DNA of 64,000 bases from Gloeopeniophorella convolvens (Eukaryota; Basidiomycota; Agaricomycetes; Russulales). The position numbers and the translations under genes were made by a program. Numbering within the stretch: the first letter of the stretch is position 1; each line of letters starts with the position of its first letter. The stretch is from NCBI GenBank assembly GCA_022496205.1, contig WTXD01000084.1, positions 27,955 through 91,954 of the forward strand. The letters run 5' to 3'. Shown here piece by piece: positions 1 through 11,798 of the stretch. The notes under the pieces were generated by a model, which made no database searches, had not been told where the DNA came from, and saw only the letters and a program-made list of their open reading frames with translations.

Positions 1-194
1 GGCATGTTCGCGCCTACAAATTTGCCTTCCAGGAAGACCACAGCCGCCTTGTCGGACTTCATCAATTGAAGTCTTTCGGTCGCGGAGCCGGCGCAGTCAT
101 TATATCGCAAAATGCAAACAGTGCAGCCTCGACGATCAATCTGGAAATAGTACAGTGTGAAGGCAATGCGGGACCATACGTATGACGAAGGGCG

Positions 195-3100
195 CTAAGG
201 ATGTTTCTGTACGAGACGTGTCGCCCAATCTGGCCCATGAACAAACCTGCTAAGGTCCAGCTGCGCTGCATGCTTCCCTACCACCCACACGTTGCTCGGA
301 CGATATAAGCAGTCCCTGTACACTTGTGGGACCCACATAAGGAGTTCTCCGTTATCTCCACCGCGGATCCAGCCATCTTCATCGACGACAGAGGAATCAC
401 TGAAGTTCGCAGCCTTGGGAGTTACTATTCCGTGATTTGCAGGCTGTGAATTGTCCACAGTAGAAGACACAGCTGAACCATGTTCGTGAGGGGGACGTAT
501 CACGTTAGGGTCGGATCGGTAGCTGTGCTTGGGAGCGTACCTGTCGTACTCGCTCTAGCCTCGATATGCCATAGACGGACGGTATAGTCCAATGAGCCTG
601 AGGCAATACATCGACCATCTGGAGACGTTGCGACTGAGGAAATACCGTCTGAATGGCCTCGAAACGGGCCTGCAACGACTGCGCCCGTCGCAGTATCCCA
701 GACACGGATAGTCTTGTCGCGCGATCCCGAGGCGATACGGCGACCATCAGGGGAGAATGTGACCGACCAGACCACATCTTCGTGCCCCCGAAATGGCTCC
801 CCAACTGCCTCGCCTGTCGCAGCGTCCCAGACACGGATCGTCTTGTCGTCCGATCCCGAGGCGATACGGCGACCATCTGGGGAGAATGTGACCGACCAGA
901 CCTGGCTTTCGTGCCCCCGAAACGGCTCCCCAACTGCCTCGCCTGTCGCAGCGTCCCAGACACGGATCGTCTTGTCGAACGATCCCGAGGCGATACGGCG
1001 ACCATCAGGGGAGAATGTGACTGACCAGACCTGGTCTTCGTGCCCCCGAAATGGCTCCCCAACTGCCTCGCCTGTCGCAGCATCCCAGACACGGATCGTC
1101 TTGTCGGACGATCCAGAGGCAATACGGCGACCATCTGGGGAGAATGTGACCGATGAGACCGGGCCTTCGTGCCCCTGAAATGGCTCCCCAACTGCCTCGC
1201 CCGTCACAGCATCCCATACGCGTATCGTACCGTCATATAAACCTGAGACAATGTGTTGTCCATCTGGAGAGAATGCTACAGACGAGCACGCTCCTCCTAA
1301 GGACCGAATAGCCATCACATGCTCTGGCCAATGGGGAACTCTTCCGCGCTTTAGGGACAATGTATTGGGGAACGCGTTGGCACATTGGGCGAAGACATGG
1401 GAGCCGCTTGGCGCGAACGGGAGAGCGGACAGATACAGGTGCGGAGTGCTATGTGCTACCGGTCTCCCGAAATATTGCACGAACTTGAGGGCGTCGTTGA
1501 CCAGTGCCGGGAATGCGCCTAGGTCAGATGAAGCCTGTCATGGATAGATATCAGACGTCAGGACTCCAAACACTCCTTCGGCAGTGTCCATAGAAGCACT
1601 CACCGAAGACTTAGATAGCCACAGCGCTAGATTCGCTAATGCTTGTGACGCGAGATTGGTGTATCCGAGGAGGCTGAGAGCCTCAATCCAATATAAGAGT
1701 TTCTCAGACCCAAAGAGCCCACGGAGTTTGTTGAATAGTTGGTCATCAAATGAGACCAGCAAGAGATGGTCGTCCCAGGAACGGCAAGCGTATGATAAGG
1801 AAGATGGAATGTGTTCGCGTACCCGAGACGAAAGATCCTCAACATCTTTGTTTGCTTGATGCGAGTTCTCGAGGTTGCAGATGTTCAGTCGAAGGATCTG
1901 CGCCATCAGGTCGAGTGAGTCAAGCGCCAACTGGCGATGGGCTTCGCGAATATCGACGTAGTAGACGTCGCTCCTCCTACGGTCCGTAAGGAAGTCGCGG
2001 AAGGATGTATGGAGAGGAACCACAGGGAGGGATGATTCGGCGGATTCCACGTTGCTGAGGAGGGATCCGAGGTCTCTAACGACCGAGTACACCGACCCGC
2101 CGCTTGCGACATCCTTGACATGTCGACGCAGCGATGCGAGGGAGCGAATAGAGAAAGGCTCGAATGCGGCAATGAATTGTCCCATTACGGACTGATATTG
2201 CTTCTTGACATCGGGATCGTCGAGGTCGAAGTACGACCCCAAAATGGTCAGGTAGAGCTCATCTAGGGGATTGGTGCGTTTGTCTCCAGGAGCGGGATCC
2301 AAGAGGCGGCGCATATATACGCTCTCTTCGAGACCGCTCGGAGGGTTCTTGACGTAGGCGCAAGCGACTGCAGCCCACTGGAATACGCCTTCCGCTTTTT
2401 TGGCGAGGTCCTCAGCATAGCTACGCGAACGTTCTGGGAGATTCTCCATACAGTAGATCAGAACATCGTTGCCAACCTTCGCGGCCAGTACGGGATCATT
2501 CATGTATATGATCCTCGCTGACACGGTCGTGGGAAAAGCCGGCACGATGTTCTTCTCGGGTCGCGAGGTGATAAGGATGCGGAAGTTCGAAGGGAGTTTT
2601 GATGCGTTGTCAGCGAGGAATTTGTGTAGCCCTTGGTCACTAGCCACGTCGCCGCTCTCGTCGAGCGCATCGATGACGACGAAAGTAGGCCGGACAAACG
2701 TCAAACCGCCGAGTGGCTCTAGCAACAAGGACGAGAAGAGCGTCTCGTAATCCGTGGTGCCCTGCCTAAGAGACGTATTGGCGTCAATGGCCTTTCCCAG
2801 AGCGGTCTTGAAAGACGGAAAGTGGTCGGACAGGTCACGTGCGAGTGTTGTGAACAGCTTGTACGCATCCTTCTTGTCGTTTGATCGCTCCGTGCGCACG
2901 AAGAAGTAGGAACAAGTGAGGCGGCCGATGTCGTCGAAGCGACATGCGATCTCGTGAGCAATGGAGGATTTTCCCGTGCCAGCTTGCCCGAAAAGTACCA
3001 GAGTACGGGTGGATTCGGGATCGTTGACCCAATCGATGATGTGTTCGATGAACGCTTCCCGTGTCCTCGGAAGGCACCGCTTGTTGCGTTTATAGCGTGA

Positions 3101-4941
3101 GCCCAATCCGTACGGAATTTCTCTTATCATGGCGTCCAAGCCTGTGGGGCAGACATTAGCCGCGCGCAAAGACACTGAGTTACGCCGTAGTACACACCGA
3201 CAACGGCGACCTCGTTCGAAAGCTGCTCCATTTGACTGTAGATTCGCCCAATCTGCACGGAAATCTTCGTGACGTCGGTCTGGACCTGAAGCACAGCCAC
3301 CCCAGACGTGGCGTTCATGAGGTCTAGAAACTGCATCCGGAGGCCAGCCAGGGCAGTACGATAGTCGTCGATCGTCTCGACGACTTGACCACAACTGGTG
3401 ACGTTGTACAACAATCGTTTCCCTGGAGAGAGCAAAGCTATATCAGCACGACAGTTGAAAACCAGGTGGGGCTTAGGACGTACAGAACCCGGTATTCCTT
3501 GCGTAAGACTGGATAAAGTCGCCGCAGTCACAGCAATGCTTTAGCATGTCTTTCAAGATTCCCGCTTGCTTCGATTTTGGATCCATCGTCAGCAGGGCGC
3601 TCGCCACCTGCGCGATGTCGAACGCATCGTGTATGGCCTGAAGAAGCGTCTTGATGTTGCGATCGCGGTCGATCTGACCCTGGATCGTCTGATTACAGCG
3701 AATATAAGATCCACATTCCAATGTCAGATCAGAGCTGTCGTACGCACCCTCGGAATGAATGAGAGGATGCTCCACGCCATCTTCGCATATGGATGAATCT
3801 GATACAATATATAAACCCACTGGCGCGTAGCTGAGAGGGCATAGACGTACCTCTGCGATCTTCCCAGTAATATCTACGACCCACTTCATCCTGTCGACTA
3901 CAGTTTCCCATGTACTATACAGGTCGCCCGCCTGATCGAGGATTTCTGGAGATTGGCCCACGATACCTATGGCGGTGGCCGCCGGCTCTGAAAGGGATCG
4001 CATGTTCTCAACCGCACTGTCGGCATGGCCTATGCGACGTCCCGCATCTACAAGCCAAGGCGACTCGGAGGGGCTGGTCGCTGGGGGTGGGGTGATTGTA
4101 GCGTTCCCGGTCGGAATCGGAACGTCGTCGATTCGGTTCAGACTGGGAGTTGCCGGTGATGCAGAGGTGGTAGCTTGGACTGTCGAAGTGGGGGGCCGTG
4201 AAGTCTGTAACAGCACAATCGCTAGGCGCAAGGTTATTTGTTGCGTCAAGTTTGCTGGGAGCTCCTCGCTAGGGGCTACCTCAAAGGCTTCGCGGAATCG
4301 ATCAGCCTTCGGAGGAAGGCGGAACCAGCAATACGTTGAAGGCTCACCTTGAGGAAGCGTCTGACCCAGGGAATCAAGTGACAGTTCAAGTGTTCCCACC
4401 TGAACGTCTCTGAGAGACTCCCGCCTCAAAAATATGCGCAGAGCGAGACGTGAAGACGAATCGATGGTGCTGGGGAAAATCGTCTGTAACGTGGCATTGT
4501 ATGAGACATATTGGGGCACCCACAAATCGCCGAGCGTCTCGTTCCATTTTACGGACCCGTGCTTGCCCTTGACAGCTGCGGTCACCTGCGTTCTCACCCC
4601 GTCGGTCGCAGTAACGAAGAAGCGGCCCTTTTTTTCGAGTACGTGTTTGACCTTGTCGACGAATCGGACAGGCCCACTATACGCGATGTCTTGGTATTTC
4701 AGACCATCCGCCTGCAAGACTGTACACAGATGTGGGAATCAGTTTCTCAGAGAACCTGTCAGGATGTACTGAGGCTCAAGTACTCACCACTCAGCTTCAG
4801 CCTCAGCTGGGTATCACCACCCGAGTACGTTGGATCCGCTGTCGCTGGCGGACCAGTATTATGATGGACACTGTTTGACGAGGGTTCAACCCTAGTCGCT
4901 AACTGAAATCATTATCCGACTTACGCCGATTCTGTGTTCAT
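195..4941 (-). CDS. NACHT-WD40 NLR-like (STAND) protein, nine exons
   Basis: Proposed exons: 4941-4925, 4870-4788, 4719-3851, 3798-3748, 3679-3484, 3422-3198, 3141-1604, 1534-541, 472-195. Every junction has GT..AG and keeps phase, giving 4251 nt and 1416 residues. Order seen: C2-like region (about 30-170), linker and helical part (170-480), NACHT with P-loop GQAGTGKSS near 532 and Walker B VVIDALDES near 635, six WD40 repeats (about 1060-1320), then a C-terminal block with GELLMWVP and FVHGPDW that I recall from agaricomycete relatives. The 51-nt exon 4 reads IHPYAKMAWSILSFIP and restores a usual linker motif. Known of the family: STAND NTPases act as signal-dependent oligomerising switches, and fungal members work in non-self recognition and programmed cell death. 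Ligand and effector output here are inferred only. The start ATG is in a 17-nt first exon and is the least certain part. Confidence 0.88.
660..1230 (-). repeat. 129-bp tandem repeats encoding the WD40 blades
   Basis: Within exon 8 of the NLR-like gene, the same 129-bp (43-codon) unit recurs almost unchanged; the marker string gagaatgtga falls near 752, 881, 1010 and 1139. Encoded units share FSPDGRRIASGS and DKTIRVWDAATGEAV. Differences cluster at the residue before DK (S, F, D, R) and just after GHE (DQV, SQV, DVV). This matches concerted, fast-evolving WD40 arrays known from fungal NLRs. Confidence 0.9.
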
Positions 4942-7900
4942 AGTGGACAGCGTTGCGCAGCGTTGGTGGTGAGGGAAGACAGGGTCGAGGATTGCACGTT
5001 GCAGTCCGGAGATGCGAATGTGAGAACACGCGGTGATTGACAGGTTGCTTGGCTGTGCTTGGTCGAAGAACCGACCGACGTCTGCCCTTACGGGCAGTGT
5101 ATACCGAGTTAGGCAGCCTGGCGCCTATCCGCAGCATCTCCCTAAGGCGTCGTATAACAAGACAGGTCAGTACTCGGGGACCAAACAGAGAATATAGGAG
5201 ATCTCTGCGGGTGGACGTGAAGGCTCACGCAAGAAACGCCATTGCTTCGAAATTACTGCCATAGCGCGCGCATGTCGTGTCTTTTAAAACTGAGATAATA
5301 CACGGGCGTCTTGGTCGATATGCCGATAAGCAAACGCGCATATCGATATCGAAAAAAAATCGAGTCCGCTCGTCCAACCGCAATGCCACGACGTTGCAGA
5401 AGATATCGTAGTGAGGCTGTATCACCAACTTCGAGCGACACGGCGATCAGGGTCTTTCACCTTTCGTAATGTGACATAGAGCCCGGACTGTCTCTTGAGC
5501 GTTGAGTATTTGCGCATTCCTCACGAAGAAACCGGAGACTCACCGCGCGTTCCGCTCGACATGAAGGTTTCAGCGTCGTGAGATGATGTTGTACGTAACC
5601 CAAGGACACGAGAGGCTAGGGGAGCGGGACTGGGAGAGGGGTTTTGTTGCTCTTGAATCCATTTCCGTGCGCCTCGATGTACAGAGCGCCATGCAGCGCG
5701 ATAGTCAATCCAAGTCTCTTCCGTCGTGTATCTCTCGCCGTCCCTGAGAGAGGGTAATCGTCAGGGCACTGGATTCAAGACAACAATTCAAGGACACGAC
5801 GAGAGGCAGAAATATCGGCAGTTCGTGAATCAGACCGACGCTAGGAACGAGAGGATCAGAGAAGGTCAACGTGACAATGGCAAAACCTAGAAAAGACCTA
5901 TCAATATTCAATGATATGGGCGTGTGCGCCTCAGCTAGAATCGACCCCAGTTTCGGCCAGAAGATAGGTCCGTGAGATAGTTGCCACAGAACTCCCGCAG
6001 CCGTGTAGAGCGCAAGGGATGTACCCGAGGGTTGGCCGCAGTGGGGAGCTTCCAGGAGGTGTACAGCGAACGCTCAAAGTCGAGGTTCCGCAGGGCTCAC
6101 TAACGCGTTCATGTGCCCGAGCTTGGTCCAGAAGCGGAACCGAAAACAATTTCGCCTGCGGTAATAGATACAAGACATGTCAAGGATTAACCAGGGACAG
6201 CGTGCGGCAAAATACAGCACGCACATCGACATAGCCAACCCTTGGACAACCCCACGATATACCACCCTAGCTGTGACAGTTGTCCGACAGCGGACATCTC
6301 GAGAGTTGAACGTTGAAACGTTGACCGTCGGAGACCGATGAGAGAAAGCGATTCAAGGCCAACACGGCCCAGGCGGGCACGCCACGCACAGTTGAGTGGA
6401 GATGCAGAGTGACAGGCGTCTGATCAGTGGTGACCTCAGGTGGTGACCCTCGCTCGACGATGCTGACGACCCGCAGTTTGAATCGCTCCGCACCAGAGGC
6501 TGGCCCAGTCGTCGGCCCGCATGGCAGCATCCCGCTGACAAAGACGGCATACGCCGATTTGGCACCGGGGTCTCAAGATTTTAGACTCCGGGGCTCGAGC
6601 CTCGCACCTACCAATTGAACAGCGCTTTCGGCTCCAGGCATCTGATGCAACGCAAAACCAAGAGCACCGCGCTCGCAATCCCAGCTTTTCTCCCATACAC
6701 AATACCCCTCGACGCCATGTAGAGAACCTCGAGTAGGATTGATTGGATTGGACGCCGACGCTAGGTGGTACGTAGACGTCTTCAGCCTTTGAGTTTTACC
6801 CTTCGTTGACCTTCAGCACTCCTGCTGGCCTAGCACCTCCGTTCGAAGCGCCAAGTAGTCTGTGCGCACAACCTTTTCCGAAGGCTCCTGTCCAGATGGA
6901 TCCCATGCCAGAGCGAGGCAGTGTCCCTATGGGTTATCCCAGCGCGCCTCTCCTGGAGTTGAATCGACCTAAGCATGACGGGTGAGTCTTTCGGCACGGC
7001 ATGTACCGTGTCCATGAATCGTTGACGGGCTGCCTGTGATCGTTTTTATGACCCTAGCTCTACTTGACGATAACCCAACCCAGCTTTCATCGATACGCTC
7101 CCGTGGCAAGGGGCGGTCCCCCACCTATATCATAATTAGGAGATGTCATACGGTAAGCACCTAGCGTTCAAGCGTTCCGCTTGATTCATACACTCACCTC
7201 TCGCCGGTGTCCCATCTACCAACCTCAATAGATCACCTCCCGCCTTGCTGATACCAACAGGCAATCGTATCACCATCTGGCTTCTTAGCGAGCGGCCCTA
7301 CCCAACGATAACATCCTTTGACTCCCCAACAGCATGTCTAAATCGTGGAAGCCGGGAAGATCTTTTGACCGCGGTTGAACAGAGGAATGAAGCTTGTGTT
7401 GAAGTCGTGAGGAGCATGTCTTGGTTAGCGCTGTCAGGACGGAAGAGTCGGGACGCGCAGCCTCTCGTTTCTTTGCGTACGTTGGTCCTACTAATTCCCG
7501 AATACGTTAACCAACGCCCTCCCGTAGTACTGCAAAACTGCGAAGGATCTGTCTTTTGGGGCCATGATCATTAAGCATCAGCAACGAAGATTGCTCAATT
7601 GCTGAACACCATTGCTATCACGCCCTTCATGACATCATTTTTAACTCAGCGCGATGTCTGCTCTTATCATATCGTACGCACTGAACAAATCGCAAACGAT
7701 CTTCCGCTATCGTGCAGGATGTTGAACGTCCAACATTGTCACGACGATGCAATCCGGGATTGATTAGAATCCTCGAGCAGACGCCAAAATATAGAAGCCG
7801 AAGGAGCGTTGGCCAAGTCCAGGCCCCAGAGCGGCAGGCTGTCTTGCTTGCACAGGTTGGTGTGCGTCAAATCCACATCGTCCTCCAGTCGTCGCGAAGC

Positions 7901-8557
7901 GAGCTCCCGCCAGTTTAGCAGCCGCTAGCCTCGCGATGGGCTCTCGCATGCACCCTATCGCGTTTCATGATCTTCGTTTTACTAAGCCTGGAAGCTGAAA
8001 CGCCGGGCTATTAACGCTCTACTAGTGCGCACAAGCGCGACCCGGAGTGAGCACCGTGACCATGGCATGCCCGGTGCCCGCCACTGTGCGGGTATTGCCG
8101 ATCGGGACTGTTTGGCAGCGCCCACGAAACCAAACAACTACTCCCATTGGACGATTCGGACATGCTCCGCTCTGGCACCGTCCTTCGATGAGACTTCCAC
8201 TTGCGAGGACCTCCCTATGTCCAGAATCATCGGGTTCCCCTCTATCTCCGAATGCTTGATGTGTGTGCTGAGGCTACAGGTGATCTGAGACTCTTTCTTC
8301 GCAGCGTGAGCTAGCGCCGCTCTTGCCGCGCCTGGGGTGACAGTGCCAGCTGTCGGCGCATCATCATGCTGCGTCCTGAGCTTCTGGCTCCAACCATGCA
8401 GTCGTCGTGCAGCTTCGCAGACACATCCCATGGCCAGGCTCTGATTGACGTGAGAAGTTCTGCTACCGTATCCTGCTGCAATTCTCATGAAAAGACTTAT
8501 AGACGAGTACAGGCATCATGCAGCTGAGGGTCCGCGCTGTCAACGGCCCTCTAGTAC
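4942..8557. other. Intergenic, no gene recognised
   Basis: No open frame here has recognisable domains or splice-linked coherence. Short open frames (for example 7245-7574 plus) look like chance. A hairpin-like stretch near 6568-6595 was considered as a tRNA and dropped. The stretch around 6304-6334 carries three close copies of a GTTGAACGTTGA-type motif that also appears in later intergenic regions. Confidence 0.5.
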
Positions 8558-9232
8558 ATGTTCGACTCGAATCAGAACATGGTAACCCACGCTCTTTGGA
8601 TGGTGGCGCTCTTCAATGTTTGCCTCGTATTATGGCGCACGTCGGAAGGGTTGCACTGGACGTTTGGTGGTACGCATATATTCTCTAAGGCCATACGACA
8701 TCCTGAACCGACACCCGCCAATGTGATCGCAGAGAAACAAAAGGAATATGGCTGGATCGGCGGAGATTATCCTTTGTTCTATCCCATGGATGCCCTGGGA
8801 CCGGCCTCCATGACTCTTCACGAGACAGTCCACTTCTCGTTGAACGCCAGCGACCCACTGGCCGCAGCCGAGTGGGACACCACACGCCGACACCCCAAGG
8901 GCAGCGGCTTCTCGCGCTTTGGGCCAGAACAACGCGTCATGATCCCCACGTTCTTCCATCAGCTGCATTGCCTGCACGTCATCTCCACAACTTTCGTCGC
9001 CCAGGGCCACCTCTACGCAACGGAAGACCACTTCAGGCATTGTCTCAACTATTTGCGGCAGACGCTACTCTGCGGCGCGCTCGATACGCTGGAGGAGGGT
9101 GACTTCATGTCGAGGAACTATGAAACGGACAGGATTGGCGACACGTTCGTCTGTGAAGATTGGGGGGCGCTGTACGAGACAATGGATCGGAATACTGAGG
9201 AGTGGCTGGAGTGGAAGGCGAAATGGGCGTAG
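8558..9232 (+). CDS. UstYa-like (DUF3328) oxidase
   Basis: Single-exon frame of 224 residues. A hydrophobic N-terminal segment (about residues 11-27) predicts a membrane anchor. The family hallmark, two HxxHC motifs, is present as HQLHC (134-138) and HFRHC (158-162), the second followed by LNYLRQ. Known: UstYa-type proteins are copper-dependent oxidases that tailor fungal secondary metabolites, first described for ustiloxin-type ribosomal peptides and now seen in many pathways. There is no metabolite backbone gene and no repetitive precursor-peptide gene nearby, so the substrate cannot be inferred. Length and intact motifs suggest a working gene. It lies alone between long gene-poor stretches, head-on to the first F-box-like gene. 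The ATG at 8558 precedes the membrane segment; ATG at 8579 (residue 8) is an alternative start. Confidence 0.82.
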   Translation: MFDSNQNMVTHALWMVALFNVCLVLWRTSEGLHWTFGGTHIFSKAIRHPEPTPANVIAEKQKEYGWIGGDYPLFYPMDALGPASMTLHETVHFSLNASDPLAAAEWDTTRRHPKGSGFSRFGPEQRVMIPTFFHQLHCLHVISTTFVAQGHLYATEDHFRHCLNYLRQTLLCGALDTLEEGDFMSRNYETDRIGDTFVCEDWGALYETMDRNTEEWLEWKAKWA

Positions 9233-10244
9233 GGAGGCGCGCCGCACCGCAGTTGTATCAAGTGGGTTCGCCCGCCCGGGCTGTACTAATCTGACACACT
9301 GATTCCGAGAGTCGACCCGCCCGAAGGACGAATGCATACCACGACTGAAGCGTTGACGTTAACGTTGACCGCTGGAGGCGGCGTAGCCGCCGGCGCGAGG
9401 CCCGACTCGTGCTGGTGAGGGTAGTTCGGGCGCTTATCTCGTCACGTTCCTGGCATGATCTCCGCCACGGCCGCGGGCCAATCCCGCTGCTCCGAGGTTT
9501 TGCGGGCTCTTATCTGCTCGAAGTCCCTATTCCGCCGCATGAGCCTGCAACGATAGAAGGACTGGTATCTGTGATACGGGTAAGAATTCGAGAGTTCAGA
9601 GTGAGTACCCACCATCTGAATCGCGGCGGCGAGATCCGGCGAGCATGCACGCGACCATGACCGCACGAGAAACCGACACATAGGTGACAGCGGCGGTTGC
9701 GCGGAGACGATTCGAGCTTCCAGCCAATGATTGACTTCACCAGAAAACCAAAAGATCAGGTACTCGTGTATTCTGATCGACCAGATTGGGTACGCGCTGC
9801 GGCGGTATGTCGCGGGAAACTTTGCAATGTTGATGGCGGTGGAAGAGTAGAGGTCGTGGATCGCTGGACTGACACGCTAAGCCTAGCGTCTGGGGACGAG
9901 CGAGCCGGGACATCGAGCTTCTTTCCGTTGATGCTCAACGTCAACGTTCAGCGCTTCAGCGACGTCCGACATTCAACTCAGTGGACCACCCAATGGTGAC
10001 GCGTCCCACGCGTCCCATGTCCACCGGCACGGTCGTGGCTCAGTTTGCTCAATGGTTCTTGGAGGATGATTGCATCCGGCCACTCGTGAACTCATCGAGT
10101 TCGCAACTCGGCTTGGGCCTACCGCTTAGCTAGCCTAGTTAAGCAGTCCTTGCGCCGGTGATACGATCCAGAGCACAGCTTCAGCAAATGCATACATTCT
10201 GGGGAGACAATATTAGTTAAAGGTGAAGGCGAGCCTACTGACTA
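9233..10244. other. Intergenic, no gene recognised
   Basis: No supported gene. It contains copies of the ACGTTGAC-type motif near 9349-9370 and 9935-9950. A terminator or promoter cannot be placed with confidence. Confidence 0.45.
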
Positions 10245-11798
10245 TCAACTATCACGACGTTGCCTCCTATAGTTTAGAAAGTGTTCCAGCATAGGGCAAC
10301 AGCCCCTGAGTTCCGGGTGCTGCCTCCGAGAGGGTATCGTCTTGCAGCAGACGTCGAGGCGACTGCCGGCGTGGTGTGCGGTAATGAAGGGTTCGAGCTT
10401 GACGAGGATATCCGACGGGTTGTAGCCATCCGCGCTATAGAAAAGTAGCTGGAGGTCACGTAGATTTGGCAGTAGTTTGACCCCGCGTGGTCGTCCTAGC
10501 GTCTGCGCAAGTGCCAACGTAAACACGTTGCGGACGATGACGTTTCGGGCCCCGGTGAACGCCGCAAAAACTGTGTGCCACTCTGGCAGGTGGTCTGCCC
10601 ATTGCATCCCTTGTTCGTGATCTCTGTCCGAAGGAAGATAGGAGTGTGCGACAATCAGCTTCTCCGCAGATGATAGAGCTGGCCCCAGGGAGCGGCAGAT
10701 AGGAGCGATGGAGGCCATCAGCGCATTGAGTTCGAGTTTGTGCATTTTCAGGGAGATCGTGTGCTCCGCGTACTTGGGAAGTAATGAGGATCGGGTTTTT
10801 AGGGAGCTCTCCCTAGCGGGAGAGAGTATGAGCTCAGCTGTGGCGGGCACGGAGAGTTTTGGTGAACACTGAATGAATCGGGAGAATGACGGTATTGAGA
10901 CTACGAATTTGTCTGTGAAGGATAGGCGTAGCGTCACAAGCTCTGGAGTCGCCATTCCGCTAATCAATGTCTCAAAGTGGCGGCTTAATCCAATGAATGT
11001 GATGCTGGATAATACAGAGAACACCGTTGGACAGTTGCTGGGAGTTAGAGGTCCGTATATGGGGCCAACTAGACTAAGGTCTAGCTGTAAGGTTTCGAGT
11101 AAGGGCATTGCCCACACCTTCGTGAAGAGCTCGTTGATCATATAATCGTCTTGGGCATCACTGTTGTCATCTCCAAGAGAGAAGCTGAAATGTGTGAGGC
11201 AGGGGGTGGAAGGTAGGGGGGGGAGGACTTTGTATAAGTGCAAGGCGCGCAGGGCAGGGACGCTTCCGCTAAGGAAGCCGACGGGAAGGATGGAGAACGT
11301 CTGGTCGGATTTGATATAGAGGGTCCCGAGGTGCGGTGCTGGCTCGGTCATGGTCGCAAAGAATTCGCGCAGGACTTCGCAGTCTTGAAAAATGCTGATC
11401 TCGCGGATGCGGTCGGTCTGCTTGAACGCGAGGGTAAGATCTTCGATATCTCCAGGAGGCCACGGGATGAGCTCGTAGTCATCATCATGCTGTTCCTTGA
11501 GGTAGGAAAGCGTTATCAATAACGTGGGCGAGCGAAGGAGTATGGAGGAGGCGGGGGAACCATTGGTAAGATAGGGGTCCAGTCTCAAGCGTTTGGGTGA
11601 TGAAAGGACAACTCGCCGCCAACGACGACAAACTTGCGCGAGAGGGTGCCACGCCCAAAGCCAGCCCGTCTCCGTAGACCCAGGTGCGTCCAGACGATAG
11701 AAGTCGAACACCTCCAGCAAGACATCATCGGCCAGACGGTCAGCTCCGGACTTCTGAAAAACGCCCAGGCCTGCTGTTCTCCGGTGCGTTAAGACCAC
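10245..11798 (-). CDS. F-box-like/LRR-like protein (array member A)
   Basis: Open frame of 517 residues. The N-terminal F-box-like core runs from RLADDVLLEVFDFYRL (about residue 21) to LAQVCRRWRRVVLSSPKRL. The rest is a leucine-rich, LRR-like body ending in a family block with LLPNLRDLQLLFYSADGYN and SDILVKLEP. Known: F-box proteins join substrates to Skp1-Cul1 ubiquitin ligases; agaricomycetes carry hundreds of such genes, mostly without known targets. It is the leftmost member of the array and groups with the genes at 15.5, 20.8 and 22.8 kb by its C-terminal block. The first twenty residues do not match the family, so the true start may lie in a spliced upstream exon; an acceptor-like tttttcag sits just before the conserved part. 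Confidence 0.8.
   Translation of the reverse strand: MVLTHRRTAGLGVFQKSGADRLADDVLLEVFDFYRLDAPGSTETGWLWAWHPLAQVCRRWRRVVLSSPKRLRLDPYLTNGSPASSILLRSPTLLITLSYLKEQHDDDYELIPWPPGDIEDLTLAFKQTDRIREISIFQDCEVLREFFATMTEPAPHLGTLYIKSDQTFSILPVGFLSGSVPALRALHLYKVLPPLPSTPCLTHFSFSLGDDNSDAQDDYMINELFTKVWAMPLLETLQLDLSLVGPIYGPLTPSNCPTVFSVLSSITFIGLSRHFETLISGMATPELVTLRLSFTDKFVVSIPSFSRFIQCSPKLSVPATAELILSPARESSLKTRSSLLPKYAEHTISLKMHKLELNALMASIAPICRSLGPALSSAEKLIVAHSYLPSDRDHEQGMQWADHLPEWHTVFAAFTGARNVIVRNVFTLALAQTLGRPRGVKLLPNLRDLQLLFYSADGYNPSDILVKLEPFITAHHAGSRLDVCCKTIPSRRQHPELRGCCPMLEHFLNYRRQRRDS

Noticed and set aside
653..1178. Long plus-strand open frames opposite the WD40 exon
   Set aside because: They are shadows of the 129-bp repeats; the minus strand carries the recognisable protein.
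6545..6620. tRNA-like stretch with a six-pair stem around gggtct..agactcc and a TCGAG-containing arm
   Set aside because: No matching 5' acceptor strand or D-arm could be found upstream and the loop has nine bases, so a tRNA fold is not supported.
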